Source: Curvibacter sp. AEP1-3
GTDB lineage: Bacteria > Pseudomonadota > Gammaproteobacteria > Burkholderiales > Burkholderiaceae_C
NCBI RefSeq assembly: GCF_002163715.1
Contig: NZ_CP015698.1
Location: 2,026,001 to 2,090,000 of the forward strand
Direction: 5' to 3'
DNA length: 64,000 nucleotides
Positions 25,113 to 34,125 of the stretch are shown piece by piece (position 1 is the first letter of the stretch; every line of letters starts with the position of its first letter). Position numbers and translations under genes: made by a program. The notes below the pieces were generated by a model that saw only the letters and a list, made by a program, of their open reading frames with translations, did no database searches and had not been told where the DNA came from.

Positions 25113-25742
25113 CTACTCCGCCAACTCCAGCAGTTCCTTCACAAACTGGCGAATGGGGCGAAATGACTCATGCTCGAAGTCCAGCAAAGCAACATCAGGA
25201 TTCTTTTGCTGCGCGAGAAAAACATTCCCGTATGCAACACCCAGACTTGCGCTCAGCCATGCATGCACAGCGATCTTGTCTTTCTGCGCTGCGGTTCTGT
25301 CACCAATGTGTGGACTCACGCAATCACGGAATGTCGTGGCGCATTCGACGACTGGATTTCCAATCAAGGCATTGAGAACCAGTGCTTCAAATGCACCTGC
25401 CGATTGCGCATCAGGTAACTGCAATACTTTGCAGGGCCGATCGATTGCAGGAGATACGTCAGCGCATAGCGCTTCCCAGGACTGAGCGGTTGCAACAGGG
25501 TTTTCTTCGCTGTCTGCAATGACGCCAACCACTTTGAGAGGACCGGGACTGCGGACCTTGAGCGCCTTGAAACGCCTTGGAAAATTGTCTTTTCCCTGCA
25601 CGCATTCAATATCGATTTGAGCTGCTTGCTCACCGAACCATTGATCACACATCTTTCCGACCAAATACTCTTCGTCTTGCCCTTCAACCAAGAGCAACAC
25701 GGGGGCGGTAATCGCGTCGTTTCCAGGATTAGCGGACTTCAT
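25113..25742 (-). CDS. DUF3226-like TOPRIM protein, partner of the AAA ATPase
   Basis: 209 residues. TOPRIM-like acidic residues are visible: Glu20 in VLLLVEGQDEEYL, and Asp77 and Glu79 in VIADSEEN. A GAFEALVLNAL segment near residue 115 resembles the DUF3226 helix. TOPRIM proteins cut or join nucleic acid phosphodiester bonds with Mg2+. The gene overlaps the upstream ATPase gene by 14 nt, so the two are translated together. This is the arrangement of split OLD-type and PARIS-type anti-phage systems, but the family assignment is from motifs only. The base composition is less GC-rich than the neighbours. Confidence 0.72.
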   Translation of the reverse strand: MKSANPGNDAITAPVLLLVEGQDEEYLVGKMCDQWFGEQAAQIDIECVQGKDNFPRRFKALKVRSPGPLKVVGVIADSEENPVATAQSWEALCADVSPAIDRPCKVLQLPDAQSAGAFEALVLNALIGNPVVECATTFRDCVSPHIGDRTAAQKDKIAVHAWLSASLGVAYGNVFLAQQKNPDVALLDFEHESFRPIRQFVKELLELAE

Positions 25743-26739
25743 AGCCAGCCTCCATCACCGTATCCAATGCCTCATCGTTGATGACCACGGCGCGAACGTT
25801 ATCTTCGTCACGCTCCAAGCGGATCAATTGGAAATCCTTCAATGCGCCCGCATCAGCAAACGTCTTGTAGGCAGCGCGTATGCAATCCCAACTGTGGGTT
25901 GTCATCATCACTTGAACATCGTTCTTGTCTGCGATCCCTTGGATGCCTTGGAACAGAATCGGCAAAGAGGAATAGTGAATACCGTTCTCGACTTCATCAA
26001 TCAGTGCAAGGTGGGCATCTGTCACCAGCAAACTGCAGTAGAGGAACACTAGCCGCGAAAAACCATGCCCGAGTTGAGGTAAGGGCAACGCGCTTCGCTC
26101 TCCCTCCAACTCTACGTATATGCGCAATTCGCCATCCGGAGAAAGCGAATGTATGTCTTCTAATCTCGGCTCGATCCTTCTCAACATATCTAGTAGTTGC
26201 TTCTTCTTTCGACCAATAACCACTTTGTCAAAAAGCTGCACCGATTGCGTTTGGGTGGGCAAATGGACCGAAACCGCAAGTGGATTCCAAAAAGACAGAC
26301 TCTTTAGCAGCGCATGAGCTGAGGAATGATCCATCGACAGCTTCCACAATTCACTTACATGTGAAGCATCTATGTGCTGCTCAACTTTCACACCATCCCA
26401 TTCAATTCGGCTCAAAACTTGCCCTAAACCATCACTAGTTCGAAAGGAATTCAAAGACGTTGAAAGCTTCAGATTCGCGCTTGAGAAAAGCTCGATCAAA
26501 CCTTGCGCACCCTTGAATACACTTTCGACAAATCGTTGGTTATCGCGCCCCTCGGTCGCTCGAAAGACGGCCGACAATCCTTGAGCCTTATTGATCTCAC
26601 TAGCGCCGAAATAGACGGCCTCCAGCAGTGAAGTTTTCCCAACGTTTTGCCCACCCAAAATCAAATTCACTTTACGAAGTGAGTCAATTCGTGTGTCTTT
26701 GAAGCCCTTAAAGCCTTGAATATGAATTTTGCTCAACAT
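25729..26739 (-). CDS. AAA/ABC-type ATPase (RecF/SMC-like, OLD/PARIS type)
   Basis: 336 residues. The N terminus MLSKIHIQGFKGFKD is typical of OLD/RecF-like ATPases. Walker A is GGQNVGKT (residues 29-36), the signature-like region QLGHGFSRLVFLY, Walker B LALIDEVENGIHYS, and the H-loop MMTTHSWDCIRA. There is no coiled-coil arm long enough for SMC. With the TOPRIM gene (14-nt overlap) it forms a two-gene module, a candidate defence system. AT-richer codons than the flanking mcc genes suggest acquisition. The start follows AGAGAGA; six further upstream codons are open but unsupported. Confidence 0.8.
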   Translation of the reverse strand: MLSKIHIQGFKGFKDTRIDSLRKVNLILGGQNVGKTSLLEAVYFGASEINKAQGLSAVFRATEGRDNQRFVESVFKGAQGLIELFSSANLKLSTSLNSFRTSDGLGQVLSRIEWDGVKVEQHIDASHVSELWKLSMDHSSAHALLKSLSFWNPLAVSVHLPTQTQSVQLFDKVVIGRKKKQLLDMLRRIEPRLEDIHSLSPDGELRIYVELEGERSALPLPQLGHGFSRLVFLYCSLLVTDAHLALIDEVENGIHYSSLPILFQGIQGIADKNDVQVMMTTHSWDCIRAAYKTFADAGALKDFQLIRLERDEDNVRAVVINDEALDTVMEAGYEVR

Positions 26740-26806
26740 AGGGTTCTCTCTCTGCAATACGAATTGCCGCCAATCCTAAGGGGTTTCACACGAGTGGTTT
26801 TAGCGG

Positions 26807-28429
26807 CTACATGCGGAATACGCCGAATTTTGTCTCGGGTATGGGGGCATTCAATGACGCGCTCAGCCCCAGCGCCAGCACGCGGCGGGTGTCTGCGGGG
26901 TCGATGATGCCGTCGTCCCACAAGCGGGCGGAGGCGAAGTAGGGGTGGCCCTGTTCTTCGTATTGCTGGCGGATCGGTGCTTTGAAAGCCTCCTCCTCCT
27001 CCGCGCTCCAAGTGCCACCCTTGCCTTCAATGCCATCGCGACGCACGGTCGCCAACACGCTGGCGGCCTGCTCTCCACCCATGACCGAGATGCGCGCGTT
27101 GGGCCACATCCACAAGAAGCGGGGGCTGTAGGCGCGGCCGCACATGCCGTAGTTGCCGGCACCGAAACTGCCGCCGATGATGATGGTGAACTTGGGCACC
27201 TGCGCGGTGGCCACGGCCGTCACCATCTTGGCGCCGTTGCGGGCGATGCCTTCGTTCTCGTACTTGCGGCCGACCATGAAGCCGGTGATGTTCTGAAGGA
27301 ACACCAGCGGAATCTTGCGCTGGCAGCACAGCTCGATGAAATGCGCGCCCTTGAGCGCGGACTCGCTGAACAAAATGCCGTTGTTGGCAATGATGCCCAC
27401 CGGCATGCCCTCCACATGGGCAAAGCCGCAGACCAGCGTAGTGCCATAGCGGGGCTTGAACTCATGCAGCTCCGAGCCATCGACGATGCGGGCGATGATC
27501 TCACGCACATCAAAGGGCTTACGGGTGTCGGTGGGGATCACCCCGTACAACTCTTCAGCTACAAATTTAGGAGCTACTGGCGCACGTAATTCGGGTGCCG
27601 GGGCCTTTTTTCTATTCAAATGCGCAATCGCCTCACGCGCCAATGAGAGCGCATGCAGATCGTTCTGTGCCAGATGGTCGGCCACGCCGGAGAGGCGGGT
27701 GTGCACATCGCCACCGCCCAGATCTTCGGCCGTCACCACCTCGCCGGTGGCCGCCTTCACCAGCGGGGGGCCACCCAAGAAAATGGTGCCCTGGTTTTTG
27801 ACAATGATGGTCTCGTCGCTCATGGCGGGCACATAGGCGCCACCGGCCGTGCAGCTGCCCATCACCACGGCGATTTGCGCAATGCCCTGCGCGCTCATGT
27901 TGGCCTGGTTGAAGAAGATACGGCCGAAGTGGTCGCGGTCAGGAAAGACCTCGTCCTGATTTGGCAGGTTGGCACCGCCGGAGTCCACCAGATAGATGCA
28001 GGGCAAGTTGTTCTGCGCGGCCACTTCCTGGGCACGCAGGTGCTTCTTGACGGTGAGCGGGTAATAGGTGCCGCCTTTTACCGTGGCGTCATTGCACACG
28101 ATCATGCAGTCCACACCCGAAACGCGACCGATACCGGCAATGACGCCGGCGCAGGGCGCGCTATCAGTGCCATCGCGGTCGGGATACATGGCCAGTGCGG
28201 CCAGGGGGGAGAGTTCGAGAAAGGGTGTGCCGGGGTCCAACAACATGCCCACGCGGTCACGGGGCAGCAGCTTGCCGCGGGCGGTGTGCTTGGCGCGGGC
28301 TGCATCGCCACCGCCGAGCGCCGCTTTGTCGATCTTGGCATTCAGGTCTGCCACCAGCGCGCGCATGGCGGCAGCATTGGCCGCAAAGTCGGCAGAACGC
28401 GGGTTGAGTTTGGATTCCAGCATCGTCAT
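26807..28429 (-). CDS. mccB: Methylcrotonoyl-CoA carboxylase beta subunit
   Basis: 540 residues, typical of the carboxyltransferase subunit. Characteristic parts are [53 protein letters not shown] and [20 protein letters not shown]. It moves CO2 from biotin on MccA to methylcrotonyl-CoA. MTMLESK was taken as start; the second ATG two codons later is possible. A family C repeat (27558-27605) encodes [15 protein letters not shown] in the middle. It is transcribed away from the AraC-type regulator across 121 bp that contain a short palindrome. Confidence 0.93.
   Translation of the reverse strand: MTMLESKLNPRSADFAANAAAMRALVADLNAKIDKAALGGGDAARAKHTARGKLLPRDRVGMLLDPGTPFLELSPLAALAMYPDRDGTDSAPCAGVIAGIGRVSGVDCMIVCNDATVKGGTYYPLTVKKHLRAQEVAAQNNLPCIYLVDSGGANLPNQDEVFPDRDHFGRIFFNQANMSAQGIAQIAVVMGSCTAGGAYVPAMSDETIIVKNQGTIFLGGPPLVKAATGEVVTAEDLGGGDVHTRLSGVADHLAQNDLHALSLAREAIAHLNRKKAPAPELRAPVAPKFVAEELYGVIPTDTRKPFDVREIIARIVDGSELHEFKPRYGTTLVCGFAHVEGMPVGIIANNGILFSESALKGAHFIELCCQRKIPLVFLQNITGFMVGRKYENEGIARNGAKMVTAVATAQVPKFTIIIGGSFGAGNYGMCGRAYSPRFLWMWPNARISVMGGEQAASVLATVRRDGIEGKGGTWSAEEEEAFKAPIRQQYEEQGHPYFASARLWDDGIIDPADTRRVLALGLSASLNAPIPETKFGVFRM
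27558..27605 (+). repeat. Family C repeat, copy e (in mccB)
   Basis: GCTACAAATTTAGGAGCTAC, TGGCGCACGTAATTC, GGGTGCCGGGGCC: matches the consensus across 48 bp. The protein does not appear longer here than homologues I remember, suggesting replacement rather than insertion. Confidence 0.75.
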
Positions 28430-28445
28430 GGGCGCATCCGGTCAA

Positions 28446-28461
28446 GGTTGAACAGTCAACC
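28446..28461. promoter_or_regulatory. Candidate operator between mccB and the AraC-type gene
   Basis: A perfect palindrome GGTTGA-ACAG-TCAACC, 17 bp upstream of mccB and 90 bp upstream of the AraC-type gene. It is the only clear inverted repeat in the 121-bp divergent spacer. It is not similar to the LiuR-type palindromes. Which protein binds it is unknown. Confidence 0.4.
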
Positions 28462-28550
28462 GGCATTGTGCGACTGACGGCTGGCAAGCACCGCCTTGCT
28501 GAGGTTGCAAATTGCGCCACAAGAGAAACATTTTTTGGCACACTGGCGAC

Positions 28551-29696
28551 ATGCCCTCCCACCCCCCTGTTGCCGCCACGCCTATGGCTTTTGCCAGAGC
28601 AATGGTAAAGGCGTATGCGCAGTACGGGAAAGATCCTTCCCGGGCACTGGAGATGGCGCAGATTACGCCAGGTGACCTGCAACAAACGGATACCCGCATC
28701 ACCGCATGGCAGATGGAGCGCCTGTCAGAGACGGCCATGCGCGAACTGGACGACGAAGCCCTGGGCTGGTTCAGCCGTCGCTTGCCCTGGGGCAGCTACG
28801 GCATGCTGGCCCGCGCCTCGATTTCAGCACCCACCTTGTACGTCGCACTAAGCCGCTGGTGCCGCCACCACGGCTTGATCGCACCCGACATCACACTCAC
28901 CCTCAGCACAGCCGGTGACACCGCCAGCATCACGCTCACTGAGAACGCGACATCACCAGCCCACGGGCATGGAGCTTTTGCGCAGGTCAAGGAGGAGCCT
29001 GCAAAGCGGGCGGGGGACACGGAGCAAAAGCACCATGCCCTTGGGCTGCCCCAGACGCCCCAACCCAACCGGATCCCGGAGCCATTCCGCGAGTTCTGCA
29101 TGGTCTCCGTACTGCGTAATGTGCTGGGCGTTGGCTGCTGGCTGATCGACTCGCGCATCACCCTGCTGCAGGCGGACTTCCCCTTTGAACCTCCCCCGCA
29201 CGCAGATGCCTATGCAGTGCTGTTTCCGGGCCCCACGCGCTTCCAGCAAGCGCGGGCCGCTATTGTTTTTGATGCGGAGTACCTGAAGCTCCCCCTGCGG
29301 CGGGATGAAAAATCTTTGCAGCAGATGCTGCAACATGCGCTGCCACTCACCGTGCACCAGTACCGGCGCGACCGCTTGCTGGTGCAGCAGGTGCGCCAGC
29401 TGCTGAGCGCCCAGCCCCAAGACACCCACAGTGCAGAGGCACTGGCCGCTCTGCTGAACGTATCCCCCCGCACCTTGCACCGCCAACTCAGGGAAGAAGG
29501 AGCCACACTGCAGGCCCTCAAAGATGAGGTGCGCCACAGCAAGGCCAGCGAACTGCTGCTGCGCAGCCAGCGGCCCATCAAGCAGGTGGCGGAGGCCGCA
29601 GGTTTTCAGAACGAGAAAAGTTTTATCCGCGCCTTCAAAACATGGTCCGGACAGACGCCGGCCGAGTTCCGGCGCAGCGCCACACCCGGAACCTGA
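28551..29696 (+). CDS. AraC-family regulator (OruR-like) with in-frame repeat
   Basis: 381 residues. The N-terminal part resembles the arabinose-binding-like domain of OruR/ArgR-type AraC regulators (ALGWFSRRLPWGSYGMLARA, FREFCMVSVLRNVLGVGCWL). The C-terminal 100 residues are the double helix-turn-helix domain (LAALLNVSPRTLHRQLREEG, IKQVAEAAGFQNEKSFIRAFK). A family A repeat interrupts the sensor domain at about residues 138-163, adding [18 protein letters not shown]. The ATG at 28551 was preferred to an alternative start 13 codons upstream because it fits family N-termini. It is divergent from mccB and could control it. Confidence 0.85.
   Translation: MPSHPPVAATPMAFARAMVKAYAQYGKDPSRALEMAQITPGDLQQTDTRITAWQMERLSETAMRELDDEALGWFSRRLPWGSYGMLARASISAPTLYVALSRWCRHHGLIAPDITLTLSTAGDTASITLTENATSPAHGHGAFAQVKEEPAKRAGDTEQKHHALGLPQTPQPNRIPEPFREFCMVSVLRNVLGVGCWLIDSRITLLQADFPFEPPPHADAYAVLFPGPTRFQQARAAIVFDAEYLKLPLRRDEKSLQQMLQHALPLTVHQYRRDRLLVQQVRQLLSAQPQDTHSAEALAALLNVSPRTLHRQLREEGATLQALKDEVRHSKASELLLRSQRPIKQVAEAAGFQNEKSFIRAFKTWSGQTPAEFRRSATPGT
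28965..29040 (+). repeat. Family A palindromic repeat, copy 1 (in AraC-type gene)
   Basis: 17-bp arms (28965-28981 and 29024-29040) pair at 16 of 17 positions around a 42-bp core. The core encodes [16 protein letters not shown] with the adjoining codons and matches the core of copy 2 at 39 of 42 bases, while the arms are unrelated to those of copy 2. Confidence 0.9.
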
Positions 29697-29700
29697 GCGC

Positions 29701-30354
29701 TCAAGCCCCCAGCAGCACGGGCAAGTCCGCCATCGAAGCAAACACCTGCGACGCGCCCGCGTCCAGCAAAGCTTGCCCGCCGCCCTGGGGGGCGTAACCG
29801 AACACGGTGGCGCCTGCGGCCACACCTGCTGTGACACCGGTCACCGTGTCCTCGACCACGGCGCAGCGCTTCGGGTCTGCACCCAGCGCAGCGGCCGCAG
29901 CCAGGTACACATCCGGGTGGGGCTTGGAGCGCGGCAGGTCGTGGCCACTGAACACCCGCCCTTCGAAGTACGGCAACAAGCCGGTCTTGCCCATTTGCAT
30001 CAGGACCTTGGGCAAGTCTGCGCCTGAGGCACAGGCAATCTTGCCGGCGTAGGCTGCGTGAATGCGGGCAATTGCTTCGGGTGCGTGGGGGATGGGCTGC
30101 GCATGCTCCATGAGCGCGGCATTGCGGCGCGCGCGGAACGACGCCATCCAATCGGGTGTGAGCGGCTTGCCGGTTTCAGCTTCAATGCGGGCGCGCTCGT
30201 CCATCACAGCTTTGCCCACAAACACAGCCATGCACTCCTGCAGGCTCATGTGCCAACCCTGCTCGGCCAGCATGTCGCGCAGCACGCCATTGGTGATCAG
30301 CTCGCTGTCCACCAGTACGCCGTCGCAATCGAACAGCACAGCTTCAAATTTCAT
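29701..30354 (-). CDS. HAD-superfamily sugar-phosphate phosphatase
   Basis: 217 residues. Motif I is FDCDGVLVDSE (nucleophile Asp), motif II ACASGADL, motif III with Lys in RSKPHPDVYLAA, and motif IV VVEDTVTGVTAG. The HAD-IA cap places it with YieH/beta-phosphoglucomutase/Gph-like enzymes; the substrate is probably a small sugar phosphate. The start overlaps the ychJ stop (ATGA), so the two are coupled. It is last in the leftward series that begins with the thiolase at 35343. Confidence 0.85.
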   Translation of the reverse strand: MKFEAVLFDCDGVLVDSELITNGVLRDMLAEQGWHMSLQECMAVFVGKAVMDERARIEAETGKPLTPDWMASFRARRNAALMEHAQPIPHAPEAIARIHAAYAGKIACASGADLPKVLMQMGKTGLLPYFEGRVFSGHDLPRSKPHPDVYLAAAAALGADPKRCAVVEDTVTGVTAGVAAGATVFGYAPQGGGQALLDAGASQVFASMADLPVLLGA

Positions 30355-30770
30355 GGTTGGTCTCCATCCACATACAACCAGGCTCCGGCCTCTCGCACAA
30401 AGCGGCTGCGCTCGTGCAAGCGCACTGCCGCGCCGCTGGCCGGCTTTTGGCGAGCGACGAACTCTACCTGTGCATGAGTGGCATCGTCTTGTGTTTGGGT
30501 TCTCACGTCCAGCCCCAGCCATTTGACGCCGGGGTCGAACTCAATATGCTCCGGCCGGTGGCTGGCGTGCCAGGTTTTGAGAAGGTACGGCTCGCGCTCC
30601 AACACAAAGGCGCAGTAACGGCTGCGCATCAGGCTCTCAGCATCAGGGGCGGGAGTGTCGCTCTCCAGCCAACGGCCGCAGCATTGGCCGTAGGGGAGCG
30701 TTTTTTTTTGGTGTTGCCGGCCACAGGGGCAGACATCCGTCATCACAAAGGGCTTCATGCCCTCCATCAT
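30351..30770 (-). CDS. ychJ: YchJ/UPF0225 family SEC-C motif protein
   Basis: 139 residues. An N-terminal SEC-C zinc motif (CPCGRQHQKKTLPYGQCCGRW) is followed by SLMRSRYCAFVLERE and the NTF2-like C-terminal half (VEFVARQ, RLHERSRFVREAGAWLYVDG). The family is widespread and its function is unclear. The start is uncertain among several in-frame Mets near the N terminus; MTDVCPCG at 30743 is the shortest reasonable form. Confidence 0.82.
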   Translation of the reverse strand: MMEGMKPFVMTDVCPCGRQHQKKTLPYGQCCGRWLESDTPAPDAESLMRSRYCAFVLEREPYLLKTWHASHRPEHIEFDPGVKWLGLDVRTQTQDDATHAQVEFVARQKPASGAAVRLHERSRFVREAGAWLYVDGDQP

Positions 30771-30789
30771 GCCTCGGCTTTCGGCGGCA

Positions 30790-31212
30790 TCAGCCCTTGG
30801 CTTGGCGGCGCACCTTTTGCGCTTCCAGGGTTTCTGTGGGCGCGCCGGCCTTCACCCATTCGCCCCAACCGCCGTCGATGTGGGCCACATTGGTCATGCC
30901 CATGTCTTGCAAGGCTTTGGCAGCCAACGCACTGCGCCAGCCCGCACCGCAAAACAGGATGAACTCTTTGGACTCATCAGCAAACAAGGGCTTGTGGTAC
31001 GGCGACTCGGGGTCCACCCAGAACTCCAGCATGCCGCGCGGCGCATGAAAGGCGCCCACCACGGTGCCGTCATTCAGCTCACGGATATCGCGGATGTCCA
31101 CGATCTGGATGTTCGGGTCCTGCAAGCGGGCTTGCACCTCGGCCACGCTGTAGGTGGTGACCTGCGCCATGGCTTCGTCCACCAGCGCGCGGAATCCTTT
31201 GGTAATAGGCAT
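30790..31212 (-). CDS. Rhodanese-like sulfurtransferase
   Basis: 140 residues, a single rhodanese domain. The active-site loop is FCGAGWRSALAA with the persulfide-carrying Cys, and the second conserved block is IVDIRDIRELNDG. AAGGAG lies 5 nt before MPITKG, fixing the start. It lies 17 bp downstream of an MBL-fold hydrolase; the pair (MBL plus rhodanese) resembles persulfide dioxygenase/sulfurtransferase pairs, but the MBL protein here is not clearly ETHE1-like. Confidence 0.85.
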   Translation of the reverse strand: MPITKGFRALVDEAMAQVTTYSVAEVQARLQDPNIQIVDIRDIRELNDGTVVGAFHAPRGMLEFWVDPESPYHKPLFADESKEFILFCGAGWRSALAAKALQDMGMTNVAHIDGGWGEWVKAGAPTETLEAQKVRRQAKG

Positions 31213-31229
31213 GGGAGTCTCCTTCAATG

Positions 31230-32147
31230 TCAGGCGTCAAACACGACGCCATCCTGCAACGTTGCAGCGCCGGAGCGCACCAGGTCGTGCACCAGTTGTT
31301 GGGTGGCCTCTTCCAAGGTGGCGCCGGCAAAGTGGCTCTGGAAGGTGTCGTTGAAATAGCTGGTGTTGCGCGCCCACGCGATGAGCGCGGGCAGGGGCAA
31401 ATGGCGGGCTTCGAGCAGCTTGAACTTGAGCAAGACCTTGGCCGCGTACTGCAAATGCTTGGCCGGGTTTTGCACAAAACCGTTGAGGCGCTGGCGTGCA
31501 TAAACAATGGCCTGCGGAGCGTCGGTGAACGGGGCGCCATGACCGGGGATGACGGTGGCGGGGTTCAGCCGCTCGATCACATCCAGCGTGGCGGCCACTT
31601 CGTCGAACGCATCATCGCCATCGAGTTCCGGGAACACCACGCCAAAGCCTTTTTCCCACAGGGCGTCTGCCGACACCAGCGTGCGGCTTTGCGGCTCAAA
31701 CAGGATGACGGAATGCGGGTCATGGCCAGGGGCGGCGTGGACCTGCCACTGCAGGTCGCCCAACAATATCTCGGTGCCCGGTTGCAGTGTGGCATTCAAA
31801 TGGAAGCGGGGGCATTGCTGGCCGGTGGGTGTGTAGCTCAGGGCATGTGCGTCCCACACGCGCACATAGTCAGCGTGGCCCGGTGGAATATGCGTTTCCA
31901 TCACGGGGTAGCGCGCCTGCAGCGAGGCATTTCCCCCGCAGTGGTCGCTGTGCAAATGGGTGTTGAGCAGCAAATCCAACGGCCGGCCTTGCAGCGCCGA
32001 GTCCAGCAGCGCAAGCGTCTGCTCGGCATGAGTGCAGTAGCCGCTGTCGATGAGCGCGGTGCCGCCCTCGCCCCGGATCAGGATGTTGTTGCTGGACAGC
32101 CAGCCCCGCTCAAAGACGGTGACGCCGGCAGGCAGTGTGTGGGCCAT
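31230..32147 (-). CDS. Metallo-beta-lactamase-fold hydrolase
   Basis: 305 residues. The zinc motif NTHLHSDHCGGN, the later His in APGHDPHSV and the Asp in VSADALWE make up the di-metal site, with VIPGHGAPF near residue 200. The C-terminal 80 residues are helical and may shape substrate specificity. MAHTLPAG was taken as start; a TTG three codons upstream would overlap the acyl-CoA dehydrogenase gene. The substrate is unknown; thioester or lactone hydrolysis would suit the acyl-CoA context. Confidence 0.82.
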   Translation of the reverse strand: MAHTLPAGVTVFERGWLSSNNILIRGEGGTALIDSGYCTHAEQTLALLDSALQGRPLDLLLNTHLHSDHCGGNASLQARYPVMETHIPPGHADYVRVWDAHALSYTPTGQQCPRFHLNATLQPGTEILLGDLQWQVHAAPGHDPHSVILFEPQSRTLVSADALWEKGFGVVFPELDGDDAFDEVAATLDVIERLNPATVIPGHGAPFTDAPQAIVYARQRLNGFVQNPAKHLQYAAKVLLKFKLLEARHLPLPALIAWARNTSYFNDTFQSHFAGATLEEATQQLVHDLVRSGAATLQDGVVFDA

Positions 32148-32152
32148 GGAGC

Positions 32153-33283
32153 TCAAGCCAGTGCGCGCTGGATGATGATCTTCTGCACGTCGCTGGTGCC
32201 TTCATAAATCTGGCACACGCGCACGTCGCGGTAGATGCGCTCCACCGGGAAGTCGCTCACATAGCCGTAGCCGCCTAGCGTCTGGATGGCGGCGCTGCAC
32301 ACCTTCTCCGCCATTTCGCTGGCAAACAGCTTGGCCATGGCGGCTTCTTTCAAACACGGGCGGCCAGCATCGCGCAGGGCAGCGGCATGCCAGATAAGTT
32401 GCCGCGCAGCTTCCAGCTGGGTGGCGCAGTCCGCCAAACGGAAGCCCACCGCCTGGTGATTGAAGATGGGCTGGCCGAAGCTCTGGCGGTCTTTGGCATA
32501 GGCAATTGCCACATCGAGCGCGCTGCGGGCCATGCCCACACTTTGAGCGGCAATGCCGATGCGCCCGCCTTCCAGCCCACCGAGGGCGATGCCATAACCC
32601 TCGCCCTCCTTGCCGATCAGGTTCTCGGCCGGAATCCGGCAGTTGTCGAAGTTGATCTGGGCGGTGTCGCTGCTGTGTTGGCCGAGTTTGTCTTCCAGCC
32701 GAGCGACCACATAGCCCGGCGCATTGGTGGGCACCAGGAAGGCGCTCATCCCTTTCTTGCCGGCCGCCTTATCGGTCACCGCGATGACGATGGCCACATC
32801 GCCGTTCTTGCCGCTGGTGATGAACTGTTTGACGCCGTTGATGACGTATTCATCGCCCTGCCTGAGCGCCGTGGTGCGCAGGCTTGAGGCATCGCTGCCC
32901 ACATGCGGCTCGGTCAGGCAAAAGGCACCCAGCATCTGGCCCTGGGCCAGGGGCTCCAGCCACTGCTTTTTCTGTTGCGCGTTGCCGAACTTCATCAGGA
33001 TGGCGTTGACCGGGCAGTTGGTGACGCTGATCACCGTGCTGGTGCCGCCATCACCCGCGGCAATTTCTTCCAGCACCAACGCCAACGTCACGTAGTCCAG
33101 CCCCGCGCCGCCCAATTCTTCAGGCACGCAAATGCCGTAGGCGCCCAGCGCGGCCAAGCCTTGGTGAGCGTTTTTGGGGAAGGTGTGTTCCTTGTCCCAC
33201 TTCGCAGCGTTCGGCCAGAGCTCGGCTTGAGCAAAGTCGCGCACGGCGTCACGGATCATTTCCTGGTCTTGGGTCAGCAGCAT
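32153..33283 (-). CDS. Short/branched-chain acyl-CoA dehydrogenase
   Basis: 376 residues, a standard acyl-CoA dehydrogenase. It has AFCLTEPHVGSDASS (FAD and substrate site), ITSGKNGDVAIVIAVTD, the DRQSFGQPIFNHQ segment and IYEGTSDVQK, where the catalytic Glu of the short-chain type lies. It feeds electrons to ETF. It differs from the ivd gene, so it probably handles another short acyl-CoA such as butyryl- or isobutyryl-CoA. The start at MLLTQDQEM follows GAGAGA. Confidence 0.9.
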   Translation of the reverse strand: MLLTQDQEMIRDAVRDFAQAELWPNAAKWDKEHTFPKNAHQGLAALGAYGICVPEELGGAGLDYVTLALVLEEIAAGDGGTSTVISVTNCPVNAILMKFGNAQQKKQWLEPLAQGQMLGAFCLTEPHVGSDASSLRTTALRQGDEYVINGVKQFITSGKNGDVAIVIAVTDKAAGKKGMSAFLVPTNAPGYVVARLEDKLGQHSSDTAQINFDNCRIPAENLIGKEGEGYGIALGGLEGGRIGIAAQSVGMARSALDVAIAYAKDRQSFGQPIFNHQAVGFRLADCATQLEAARQLIWHAAALRDAGRPCLKEAAMAKLFASEMAEKVCSAAIQTLGGYGYVSDFPVERIYRDVRVCQIYEGTSDVQKIIIQRALA

Positions 33284-33323
33284 GGCTTGGTCTCTCTCGG
33301 ATCGTTTTTGAATAGGGGGGGCT

Positions 33324-34013
33324 CTACCAGCTGGAAAACGGCACACCATCCCAGCGCAGGTAGGGCACATCGCTGCAGGCGAATCCAGTGGCGCTTGTCT
33401 TTCGCGCGGCCACGCTGGCACGTATGGCTGCCACGCTCTCTTCGGGCAATAAGGGCGCGGCGGACGTGCCCATATCCGTACGCACCCAACCGGGATGGAT
33501 GAGCAGGAACTGTGCATTCGGGTAATCCGGCTGCGCGGCCACCACCGCCATATTCAGTGCCGCCTTGCTCACGTGGTACACCCAGCCCCGACTGCTCTCG
33601 ACAGCACCGATCTGCGCGAAGTCACTAGTCAGAAACACGAACTGCCCCTGCGCCTCCTCCACCCACGGCGCCACCTGTGGCAAAGCCTGCATGGCGCCCA
33701 ACACATTGGTGTGCATCATGGAGTCAAAGGCCTGCGCGGTCGGCGGAGACTTGGCATCGTCTTCCGAGAACACACCTGCCACGTAATAGGCCACGTCAAG
33801 CTTTTCGCCATCGAGCTGCCAGCTCAGGCCGCTGATGCTGGCGGGGTTGGCCACGTCCAGCTTCATGGCTTGGGCACCCATGTCACGCAAACGGGTCAGG
33901 CCCGCCTCGTCCCGCGCGGTGGCGATCACGCGGTCGCCTGCGTCCAGGTACTGTTGCACCAGCTCCAAGCCGATACCGCGGGATGCGCCGATTACAAAAA
34001 CAGTCTTGCTCAT
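33324..34013 (-). CDS. Short-chain dehydrogenase/reductase (C-factor-like)
   Basis: 229 residues. The Rossmann motif is FVIGASRGIGLELV. The catalytic Tyr-Lys pair appears as GWVYHVSKAALNMA, with Ser in FLTSDF. The short length and layout are like C-signal/csgA-type and YciK-like SDRs. The substrate is unknown. It lies between the acyl-CoA dehydrogenase and thiolase genes on the same strand. Confidence 0.85.
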   Translation of the reverse strand: MSKTVFVIGASRGIGLELVQQYLDAGDRVIATARDEAGLTRLRDMGAQAMKLDVANPASISGLSWQLDGEKLDVAYYVAGVFSEDDAKSPPTAQAFDSMMHTNVLGAMQALPQVAPWVEEAQGQFVFLTSDFAQIGAVESSRGWVYHVSKAALNMAVVAAQPDYPNAQFLLIHPGWVRTDMGTSAAPLLPEESVAAIRASVAARKTSATGFACSDVPYLRWDGVPFSSW

Positions 34014-34036
34014 GTCTCTCCTACAACGCAGGCTTC

Positions 34037-34111
34037 GCCCGTATGCGGGGTGCTGGGGGCCGATTTCTGCGCGTTTGGCAGTATGAGGCCCCCGGCACCC
34101 CGCATATGGGC
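34037..34111 (+). repeat. Family B palindromic repeat, copy 1 (intergenic)
   Basis: 25-bp arms (34037-34061 and 34087-34111) pair at 23 of 25 positions. The core (34062-34086) has GATTT, an inner CTGC/GCAG stem and ATGA. It lies between the SDR and thiolase genes, next to a family C repeat, and is the only family B copy in the window outside uvrA. Confidence 0.88.
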
Positions 34112-34125
34112 AGGAAACAACGACC

